NCBI GenBank assembly: GCA_027604505.1
Contig: JADIIX010000214.1
Location: forward strand, 1 to 27,721
Direction of reading: 5' to 3'
Length of the DNA stretch: 27,721 bases
Origin: Gonapodya sp. JEL0774
Taxonomy: Eukaryota > Monoblepharomycota > Monoblepharidomycetes > Monoblepharidales > Gonapodyaceae
Positions 18,435 through 27,721 of this stretch are shown one piece after another. How positions within the stretch are numbered: the first letter of the stretch is position 1; each line of letters begins with the position of its first letter. The notes below the pieces were generated by a model. It did no database searches. It was not told the origin of the DNA and saw only the letters and a program-made list of their open reading frames with translations. The translations under genes were made by a program, and so were the position numbers.

Positions 18435-21046
18435 ATGTTCACACTTGATGAACTTGAAGGAAAGAACGCTGGTATGTTTCATTTGCGCAAATGCACGCGC
18501 GTGAACTGCGGCATCTAATGTCCTCGAATCTTCATAAAGTCGTCTTATGCAATTTTACACTCACCCAGTCGGCGATCGCATCCGGATGCACCATTCGTGA
18601 AATCTCTGATGTGCCGGGTTCGATCGTTGAACCTCGTCTCGCTTTACCTGTACCACCAGCAAATGCACCGTCGGAGCTACCATTTGTCATGCACAAGAAA
18701 CTCCTTCATGAGTCGTTGGAAGAAGGAGGGTGCCAGGTGTTGGAAGACCTGTATCAAAAAGCCAACCGGTGTGGTCGCCAAATCATTTCGTTTCACGAAA
18801 AGCTTCACGACGGAAGAGAAATTTTGGGCGAGAGTATTTGTAATGCGCTCAATGTTGTATTTGTGAATCTTTGTCTGAAGTCTGGTGTTAACGCACCGGA
18901 AGAAGCTAATATCAACGCGGACTCTTCAATGCATGGCACTGAAGAGGGAGATCAGCGGGATATTTCCAGTGGGCGCTACAAACCAGAAGCGATATATTCT
19001 GTTGCTATTACTGACATCATGAGCGCGGCCGCTTCTGTTCTTGGAGACCAACATTGTGTGGATATCTATAATCATTGCACCAAGGCGATCTCAACTTCAG
19101 TCCAGAAGAGCAATCTCACAGCCATTTTGAGAGTTCCTTCTATTGCGATTGCCCTTCCTTCGGCAACTCTCACCTTCCTCGAGGGTGCTCACGTCCTATT
19201 GAGCGACTTCGAATATCGCTTGCGAAACTCCTTTGACCGGTTGAAGCAGGAGATAAATGGACTGAGATTCAACGCTGCCAAGAAAATCAAGCGTTTGGAT
19301 TTGGAATATCAGGCCGAGCGCGCAATTAACGATACGTCGAATGCACGTAGAAAGTTGGCCACTCAGCAAGCTATCAAATTACGAGATCCTTCCACGATCG
19401 AAATTGAAAAGGAGATGGTAAGGGCGTACTGTGAGAAAAAAAATTGGTGAATCTAAAAAGTTTTACAAGGTGAGCGAAATAGATATTCGGCGGCAAAGAA
19501 GAGTGTCTTACAAATTCTCACGGAAGCCTACTAACGCCCCGCGGGATCGTTCACCGTTATTAGTTTCAAGTGAGTACTGTGAAGATGGGGATGAAATTTT
19601 TTGGTTTCGTTTGTTCAAATCGGGTATTTCTTCAATAGATCCAAAAATGGGAGAGCGCTACCAACTTCGGATTTCTGGTCTCGTGAACTGCTATCGGACT
19701 CATGGCAGTTTCTCAAATTCTTTCAAAGCATTGTTCTCAACTGCCATATGATATGCCGATAACTCCGGTCTCTTTCGAGGAGCCTAGGATACGCATGATA
19801 ACTCGAGAATTTATGGTGATCCCTGAACGAGTATGTGCTCGGGCCACCTCCAACACCGCTAACTATGGGTGTAAGTCCCTACAAAGAGCTCACGAAGGAC
19901 GACTTTGCAATCGAGCGGTTTCCTATGCATGGCGCGCTGTTATTCTCTACCTCCCTATCTCCCCGGAAAGGCAGGAGAGCTCCGAGTTAATACCTCCGGA
20001 GCAGTTGGTGTTTCGAGACAGTCAGGCACATCTGCCAAGGCGAGCCCTAAGAAAGTCCGATTCGATGATCTTCCAACCGCTCGACCACTCGATGATACAC
20101 AGAACAATGCAACCTCCCAAACGAAATCCAGCAGACATAAGATTCAACTACCCGAAAACGTCGAGTAGACGGCAACTTCGAGCTTCTTCCCGACAGCATT
20201 GCAGAGCAACCTTTATCACAACACCGTACCTCTCGATGATCAGGATACGTCTGATGTCGTCAAATAGAGCAGCCCCTCCAGTGCATCTCCTGCTACTATT
20301 CGATCACGGTTTATTTTTAAGGAGGACTTTCGGGCGCTGTTTCGGCGATCTGTGTTAACTCGAACCACCAGCTCCGAATCCAGCATCGCGGAAACCCCAC
20401 AAGCGACTACAGGTTTGTTATCCCCATTAACCAAGCTTTTGAGCATTCTTCGTCGCAGTGGTAGCACGGGAAAGCTTTCGTGGATTCCATCCGAGTCCAC
20501 ACCTGCAAGTTTTCCAAGCGCGGCACCGAATCTACCTTCCGCTTGGGAAGTCACATCTAGTACTTCCATAGATTCTCTACCAAAGAGTTTAGATGGCACA
20601 GGAACACGTGCGGAGACCTGGCGACAGATGGACAGGACAAGTGGCGTCAGTAGTCATGGCGATGATGCGATGAACGAGAGCGGCTCGATCATGCGTCCGC
20701 TCGAAGATAGCAAAGGAGAGGGAATATTCTCCTCTAAACCGAATGTGGAAAGTTCTTTGGAATCGCGGGCTGGCGTAAAATTTGATGACAACTTTTCGGG
20801 AGTCAACTTGGCCCGCACACTCACTGATCCGGACTCAAGGAAGGAGTCCCTTTCACAGGAGAGACCGCATCTTGGCAGAGGTCCAGCCAGTTAGTCTTTC
20901 TGGAATTCTGGAAAAGGCTGCAGACACGTTCCGGATCTGGTTCCAACTCGATCCAGCTAGACACAGGGCAATTGGAAAGCACTGTCAAGGGAAAGGATCG
21001 GGAAATTCGAGAGGAATGGCATCGAGCTGTGGCATCTATAAATTGA
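18435..21046 (+). CDS. Unrecognised multi-exon protein, helical core and disordered tail
   Basis: The 5' exons fit well: 18435-18471, 18540-19417, 19470-19569, then 19639 onward. The 878-nt exon encodes a mixed helical region with RLRNSFDRLKQEINGL, then AAKKIKRLDLEYQAERAIND and NARRKLATQQAIKLRD, a likely coiled coil or BAR-like helix. Downstream the frame cannot be followed with certainty. A long open segment at 20268-20894 is Ser/Thr-rich with FIFKEDFRALFRR. A last exon ending TGA at 21044-21046 has EFWKRLQTR and EIREEWHRAV. A PP1-type RVxF candidate, KKVRFDD, lies at 20049-20069. No family was recognised. It could be one gene together with 17397-18239. Confidence 0.4.
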
Positions 21047-21233
21047 TAGCAGTCTTTGTCCAGTATATGTAGAACAAAACTTGGCATTCTTCGTAAAGTG
21101 GGTTCAGAGCGCTCCCTGACGGATCTCGGCGATTATTGTACCTTACGGCCGAATACAAGAAACCCAATAAAAAGCCAGCTGGACACAATCGCAACATCTG
21201 ATCACATACATCTACCGAATCTCTTCTCAAAAA

Positions 21234-22432
21234 ATGGTCGCTGCAGACGTTAAAGGTCCCATCGCCTCTGTTCTCCCCAAGGGTTCGTTGTCTTGGCATG
21301 AGAAGGCTGACATCAATCCGGGCAATATCTGATGATATCCACCGCTGTTTCAGACTGGACACCCCTAACTAAGGAGCAACTGGAAGAACTGGCCACCATC
21401 GACACTCCATCTATCGCCAATGCGATTGAAGTGAGTTTGTTGAAGCGCTTTGCGATATGACAGTGGCAACGGCCGACTTGTCTAACGATCACATATCGCC
21501 GTCGTCATAAAAGGTTTTCAAAATTCAACCTCGTGTTCAAGGCTACACAGGAACTGGTGTTCGTTTGCTCGCCCGTGGTAAGGGCAAGGCCATGGTGAGT
21601 CTTGCGCGGTTTGTCGCTCGTTGTTTATCCTACAAATTTGCCGATTCGTATTTCGCCGCCTCCTATTCACCACTGCGCCTCAACGTAATCCTATTCGCGC
21701 AGGTTGCCTACGCTGTAACTGTTCGTGGAGACTCCACCTCCGAGTACAAGACAGCCCGAGAGCACCCCCGTCTGTACGCCGCCATCCACTCCATCCACCA
21801 AGCTGGAGGCCCCGAAAACCCTCTCCCTGTCGCAGTTGTTATCGACGACGATGGTGATGCGTCCAAGCTTGACTGGTCGTCCCATGTCGGTGAGATTATG
21901 GCCACTACCTTCCGGCGATGCGGAGCGGTTTCGTTGATCACCGATGGCGGCGTCCGGGATATCGATGAAATACGAGGCTTTGGAGACTTCTGGTATTATG
22001 GAAGAGGTGGGTGTTGCTTCGTCAATCCGTACTTGGCTCATTCCAAGAGGTCTTCAGTCTAAGCGAGATGATCTAAACCACTTTTGTACTCGTTAATTCT
22101 CCAATCAGGTCTTGTTGTTGCTCACGGTCGCCCTTGCATCTACGATGTTGGTGTTCCTGCCAACATCAATGGGATGTTTGTACGTACAGGAGACCTTATC
22201 CACGGCGATGAGAACGGTATTATCGTTATCCCCCGTGAACTCCACCAGAAGATTTACAAAGCAACTGTGGACGTGAGTACCTGACTACTACGTCGTTGTC
22301 TCCTCGCTTCTTTGATACTAAATGTCCTTGACTATCTTTCAGTTCAAGGCGGACGAAGACGAGATGCTTAGGCAGATCAAGTCTCCCGAGTTCTTCAAGC
22401 AGTTCGAGGAGCTCTCGGCTTACAAAGGCTAA
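21234..22432 (+). CDS. RraA-like aldolase/regulator family protein
   Basis: Six exons in phase: 21234-21282, 21354-21430, 21514-21594, 21703-22006, 22109-22272 and 22343-22432, giving 254 residues. Family motifs appear in order: TIDTPSIANAIE (N-terminal helix), GTGVRLLARGKGKAM, VGEIMATTFRRCG, ITDGGVRDIDEIR (conserved Arg-Asp of the metal/substrate site), HGRPCIYDVGVPANI and GDLIHGDENGIIVIP. Bacterial relatives are HMG/CHA aldolases or the RNase E inhibitor RraA. Fungal members keep the fold, and their substrate is generally a 2-oxo acid aldol or unknown. No targeting sequence is obvious, so the cytosol is likely. The ATG context (caaaaaATGg) is good and every splice site is GT-AG. Confidence 0.9.
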
Positions 22433-23445
22433 AAAGATTATTTTGCAGCTAGACGTAGAACGTTTCCAGTCACGTGTTTCCGATCTCTTGTATACCGACC
22501 TTATGTGATCAATTTGTAATTCATATTGATAATCCCCTTCGCCGTCTCTTACATGAAGGAGGATGGCAGCAATCGTGTCGAGCAAGAAGTACCCAGGCGA
22601 GTGTAAGTAAATCACTCGGAGGTTGTAACCGATATATCAAAGAGTACTTGTGCGCATTGTGGAATACCGAAGTCATTCTTTTGCAGTAGATCTAAGCGTT
22701 CGTATCAAATTGGCTACGGTTGTGATTGTGCATTTGCCTCTAGGTGTTGTTACCATCCAAGTCGCTGCGTTCACTGCCGCTATCCTGACACGAGCATCGA
22801 ACAGTAGGAGGTACATCTACGACCACCTCGTCCTGAAATTTGTACATTATTTTCAGACAACTGAAAATGCCAGAGAAGCGATGATGGGGTTTGTACAAGG
22901 TTCACGAAGTCCGAGGGAAAAAGATACGGTAATTTTGATACTCCCATAAATAAGCATTTCGTCCATCATCCACATTGTAGTGTTCATTTCTGTATTGACA
23001 ACAAGCAATAGGAAATGATAAGCACGTTCCTCCCACGCCTGGAGGCGCAGACCCTCCCTGCAGAGCCCTGGAATCCGATAATTCGACACGTTCCACCGAA
23101 ACCCATCTTTCGGCGCGCAAGTAAGTAAAGGCGAAAAAGAATTCGAAGTGAGGGCGCGTTTCCATCCCCGCATATTTCTCGCACTCCGGATTTCGCGGAA
23201 GATCGCTTGTGTCTTGTTTCTCTCACGTGTGTTTGGGGAAGAAACCGCAATGTTCGTTAGGTCCGAATCGTGGCGAATTCGCGGATAAAATTTCACTTTT
23301 TTCGGATTCACCATGGAATCGCCTGTCTGGATGTGTTTCTTGTGGCTCAAACGCCCGGTTGGAATTTTCCTCTGTCTTCCGATTGTTTCCTCCATTGATT
23401 CCCACATTGTTTCGATAAAATCACTTACCGACACGGCAATTAGCC
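22433..23445. other. 1-kb intergenic region, no gene recognised
   Basis: It holds the 3' flank of the RraA-like gene and the promoter of BTA1. A minus-strand open frame of about 190 codons (23434-22853) crosses it but has no recognisable motif and begins with GTG. No tRNA, small RNA or repeat was found by eye. If BTA1 is phosphate-regulated, as in other fungi, response elements would lie here, but none was identified. Confidence 0.5.
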
Positions 23446-26400
23446 ATGTCTGGTCCGTCTCGTCCGTCTTCGCCCAAGGCCCAGCCTCCGGTTGTCAAAG
23501 TCAACTTCAAGCCTGTAGTTCAGAACGACGTTCAGGTGGGAAACTTGGGTGTCAAAACTAGGGCCAACCAACCTTGCTAGTTACCACGGACATGCTCTCA
23601 TATTTTGAATCTGTCTATTCTTCTCTCTTTTTGTGAAATAAGGTCGTCTCTGAGACCGTTCGCAACTTTGTGATTGTTCCCATCGTTGCTCTCGCGGGTG
23701 CTTTCCTCGTGAGCTATGTTGCCTTCCCTCGCTTGGGCAGGGTGGCCAACGCTGCACAAGGCGTGAAAGTTCCAGAAACTGTTCAGCAGCTCTCTCCCTC
23801 CGAGATTGGACCTGTGGCCTTCGGTGCATTGGTCCTCGTCCTGGCTTTCATCATCGCAATCATTTACTTGACCTACGACTCTCAAATCAAACCTACGATC
23901 ATCTTCGTGTGGAATGTCTTCCTTACTCCCTTGGTTCAGATGTGGACCCACCACCATGGGGATCATCAGACCCGACTCGAAGCCTTCTACAAGAACCAAG
24001 CGAGTGAGTTCAGTATCTGAATGACACTAGTTCCCTTTTTATCGTTTTCTCGAAATCGGCCGACTGTTCGGCCCAGAGATGATGGGATGGAACGGTGGAA
24101 TGATCGTCAAAACCATACGGTGGCCCTCTGGGACATAATCATTTCATTCACCATTCCATTCCACAATTATCATTACAGGCGTTTATGATCAGACTCGTCG
24201 TCGCCTTCTTCGTGGTCGTTCCACCATGCTGAAACTTGCTGCGGCACAGCTGAAGCAGTACTATCCCGCCAAAGGTGAGACCCTCTTGAACGGCCCCCAC
24301 CAAACCGTAGGCGAAGTTGAGATATTTACTGTTTGAATCTATCCATTAACTTCTTTTATCCCAGACCACCCGACCCCATTGTCAATAGCATCCATCGAGG
24401 CATCTGCTCTTCAGACCACCCATTCTTACAAACGTCAGATCTACCGAGCTCTCGCCTCTAGTTTACCTCGGGTACCACCTTCTCCCACCGCCACTGCGAC
24501 CCACACCGGCCCAAATACACCTACCCAGGAGATTAACCTCGATGCACCTGCTGTCGATGGCGATGTGATTCTTCCTAGCCCTCCCGACAGTCCCGAAGTT
24601 GGCCCCACGTTTGGCCTCGGAGGATTGGGTGCTGTGAAGCGAATTGCATGGCTGGATGTTGGTGGCGGGTGAGTATCTGCAACCCCTGGGCAAGAATACC
24701 CCACCACTCTGACAATGCCGTCTCATCTCCGTTGTATATGGTAATTTGCAGCACTGGAGAAAATATTGAGCGGATGAATACCTTCTATCGCGTCTCGAAC
24801 TTTGACGTTGTTTATCTTGTCGACATCACCCCTTCGCTTTGCGAGGTAGCTCGGCGCCGTTTCGAGAGGTAAAGCTTTTTTTATGCGGATGTGTTTTGTC
24901 ACATTCCAATCGCATTTGAATTTGCTTCAGGCTCGGGTGGACAAATGTTCGTATAATTTGCGGAGATGTGGAAAAGTTCAGGATTCCCGAGGAGGACGGC
25001 GGTCCCGAAGGTGTCGAAGTGGCGCTCATCACAATGTCTTACTCGCGTGAGTATCCATTGTGAAAAACACTTCTACCAGCAGCTCTCTGATTCCCGAGCA
25101 CTCCACTCCTCTCCGAGCACAGTGACCATGCTGGAGACAGTGTTCCCGATCGTCGATGCCCTGAGCAGCCTTCTTTCACCTACTGGTATCATCGCTGTCG
25201 CAGATTTCTACACCCCGCCTAAGCGCGCCCCACAGGACCCCGCCAGGGAGCGAAGCTGGTTCGGAAGGTGGTTCTGGCAAATGTGGTTCGATGCGGACAA
25301 CGTGTACCTGCAGCCTCATCGTCGGGAGTACTTGGAGCACAAGGTGAGGCGAAGTGCGAATTGCCCTTACTTGCGCGATTCGGGCACCAAACGTGTTTGA
25401 ACTTGCCAAAACATACCCACAACTCTTTCGGGCTACCCAGTTCGCCACTGTGAAAACCGTTTCTGCCGTGAACTACCTTTTCTGGCCATTTATTCGTGTT
25501 CCCTACTATGTTTACATTGGCTGCCGCAAGGAAGGTCTACTTTCTCACTTTTCTCTTGATGAAAGTTCAAGCTCTCTCGAGACTATTGGACAGAATCTTT
25601 CCCTCGGAGCTTCATCAGTTCCGGGCACGTCAGGCGCTACAGCCGGCACTACCTCTGTCGAATCGTCTCCCAACCTCGGTCCTTCCAACATATTCCGCAG
25701 TTTGAGCGACGACGATCTCTCTACCTCCAACGACTTTGTTCCCGGTCGTGACTCCCCTCGTCTTGGACCCAGCATTATTTCCGGTTCCGAAGTCAAACGA
25801 ATTACGAGCTCAGATCGCCTTACCTTGGCTGGTGATGGATTTATTCACGGACAGGGAATGCGATGGCGGCAACCATTCGACGCTAGGGTTATCCCCAACT
25901 TCTCCACCTACCTTTATGCCTTTGCGTGGGAGGACCCGAGGTGAGTTCGTACTTTTCGCCGAAAGGATTTGATTCCGGCGGCACCTCGTCAAGCTGACCT
26001 TGCCACGATTGTATCGACTACCTCAGGACGGACATAGAAGCTCTCAATCTCCAGCCCGACGACCGTATGCTCGTTATCACATCCGGAGGTTGCAATGCTC
26101 TAGAGTACGTGATTAAAGGTATTGCAAGGATTTATTGTTGCGACATGAACCCTTGTCAGGTGAGACATGTCGATACTCTCGCTGTGGCCTTCAATAATTT
26201 ACAATCACCTTTATTTCGCCTTTCCTAAAGAACAACATGCTGGAACTCAAGCTGGCCGCTATCTCCTCTCTGGATTACGATGACTTTTGGCAGCTTTTCG
26301 GCGAAGGCAGCCACCCACGTTTCCGCTCTCTCCTCGACTCTCACCTATCGCCTTTCCTCTCCTCATACGCTCTCCAGTACTGGAAGACTAATTCCAGCTT

Positions 26401-27440
26401 CTCCAATCTTTTCAAAACTGGTGGCTCAGGCATGGCAGTTCGTGTGTTCCAGATGGTTTCTCGAATTGGCAGGCTCAAGAAACATGTCATCGCCATGTGT
26501 GAGGCTGAATCGCTCGAAGAGCAGAAGGCGATATGGGAGGAGAAGATCCGCCCTGTCTTCCTTTCGAAAGTTCTTATCAATATCTTGGACAACCCCAAGT
26601 TCCACTGGGTGGCACTCGGTGTACCTCCACGGCAGATGGCAATGCTTCTGGAAGAGGGCACGTCATCCGATTGTTAGTATCTTGCTCATTTATGACAAAC
26701 TATTGCCCATAACGTGATTTTCTCCGTCCGTTTCTCAGACATCATTGACACAATTGATCCCATCATTGAACAAACTCATCTCCGCACAGACAACTACTTC
26801 TACTACTCCTGCTTGATGATGAAATGTAAGTCGCTGATATGGTCATACATCCCCGCGATTGGTAATTTTCATCTTCTTTGCGCTCTCCTGCAAAAGACAA
26901 CAAACTGTCCTGCCCAACTTACCTGAAAGAGGAGGGCTTTTCCACTCTGAAGAACGATCTGAGCAAGCTTGATGCTATCCGCATTGTGTGTTTTGTCATT
27001 CGTTAACGAAGTCAATTCATTTTCACTGACAGTCTGTTTATTCGGCCAGCACACGGACTCCATCGTCAACGTGCTCAACAATAAAGTCGCACCGGAAGAG
27101 TTGACGAAAGTGATACTCATGGATCATCTTGACTGGTGAGAGCACTGTATTGAATTTTCCGAGGGAGATCGTTGTTCAAGTTTATTTGATCCTCAGGTTT
27201 GATCGGGATATGTTGATGGATGAACTAACGGCACTCACACCGAAAGTTAAGATCGGGGGCCAAGTCTTCTGGCGCTCGGCTGCGAAATACCCATGGTATA
27301 ACTCTGTCTTTGAGGAGCTCGGCTACGAAGTTAAGGCCATCCAGATCCGAGAGAAGGGAATGTGCATTGACCGCGTGAACATGTACGCGTCTTTCTACGT
27401 TGGAACCAAGAAGCCCATATCTACGGCATCATCGGTATGA
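23446..27440 (+). CDS. BTA1: Betaine lipid (DGTS) synthase, two-domain fusion
   Basis: Fourteen exons in phase: 23446-23535, 23643-24003, 24179-24274, 24365-24668, 24752-24868, 24931-25046, 25123-25343, 25441-25940, 26027-26159, 26231-26672, 26739-26825, 26897-26985, 27050-27135 and 27197-27440, giving 961 residues. Two membrane helices lie at about 39-58 and 85-108. FYKNQASVYDQTR and LLRGR open the N-methyltransferase half, with AdoMet motif LDVGGGTGEN (about 279-288) and VVYLVDIT. A Ser-rich insert (about 470-555) separates it from the BtaA-like half: DPRTDIEAL, MLVITSGGCNALEYV, CCDMNPCQNNMLELKLAAI, GGQVFWRSAAKYPW. The enzyme moves a 3-amino-3-carboxypropyl group from AdoMet to diacylglycerol and trimethylates it, making the phosphorus-free lipid DGTS, probably at the ER. 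The gene looks intact. Confidence 0.93.
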
Positions 27441-27721
27441 TGGTTTGATGGGAATGGTGTAAATGTGGACAGTCGGTGGCTTTAATGCAAATTATATAGC
27501 GTCACTGTGCCTTATGGCACGGATACACTCCGGAAAAGTCGGTCCTAGAACCTTTTTTTAGATCTGCTTACTTCAACACTGAGAAATGTCATCCACAATC
27601 AATCGAAAAGATGTTCACCGCTAGATGAACGAGCCCCTTGCTACATTAGTGGGTTTCAAAGTTGACTGAAATCGAATTATAATACGCACATTCTCGGCGA
27701 CTTAAAACCGTCTCCCAGCAC
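27441..27721. other. 3' flank of BTA1
   Basis: The sequence beyond the BTA1 stop is AT-richer and has no recognisable coding region up to the window edge. It presumably includes the 3' UTR. Confidence 0.5.

Noticed and set aside
22853-23434. 193-codon minus-strand open frame upstream of BTA1
   Set aside because: It begins with GTG, has no motif or splice context, and overlaps the expected BTA1 promoter. Kept only as a possible chance frame.
1-27721. tRNA, rRNA, CRISPR array, insertion sequence or LTR element
   Set aside because: No cloverleaf arms with A/B boxes, rRNA-like text, regularly spaced direct repeats, terminal repeats or transposase motifs were seen. Subtle elements could be missed by eye.

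Overview
The window looks like nuclear DNA of a filamentous basidiomycete, probably an agaricomycete. Almost every recognisable gene is split by short GT-AG introns, mostly 47-110 nt. The families are fungal or eukaryotic: an HP1-type chromo/chromoshadow protein, an HDAC6-like ubiquitin-binding zinc finger, a bifunctional betaine-lipid synthase, and a leucine-rich-repeat membrane protein with a cytosolic SH3 domain. There are no prokaryotic operons, rRNA, tRNA or CRISPR arrays. All exon models were assembled by hand from splice sites and reading phase, and have not been tested against transcripts.

Layout. 1-5.5 kb is gene-poor and degenerate. It holds two copies of an ankyrin-repeat locus on the minus strand: a decayed copy near the left edge (about 195-467) and a better copy (5189-4515), followed by a frame-broken kinase C-lobe (4513-3933). 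About 3 kb between them has no recognisable gene. 5.7-8.1 kb (minus) is a seven-exon LRR / proline-rich / transmembrane / SH3 protein. 8.6-11.6 kb holds two short-chain dehydrogenases (SDRs) read divergently from a 149-bp spacer: an atypical SDR (minus) and a canonical AYR1-like SDR (plus). 12.0-13.1 kb (minus) is a proline-rich single-pass membrane protein whose tail ends in a class II SH3 ligand motif. 14.1-15.9 kb (minus) is HP1. It is divergent from a 200-residue HDAC6-like ZnF-UBP protein (16.4-17.2 kb, plus). 17.4-21.0 kb (plus) holds one or two unrecognised multi-exon genes. 21.2-22.4 kb (plus) is an RraA-like protein. 23.4-27.4 kb (plus) is a 14-exon BTA1 betaine-lipid synthase.

How the genes may work together. 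Most are independent housekeeping or lipid genes (the AYR1-like reductase and BTA1 both act on glycerolipids). Two associations stand out. First, the LRR-TM-SH3 protein and the nearby proline-rich TM protein with a PxxPxR tail could form a receptor and partner pair at the plasma membrane. Second, the heterochromatin reader HP1 shares an intergenic region with a free-standing copy of the ubiquitin-tail-binding finger normally attached to HDAC6. Both are inferences from domain content and position.
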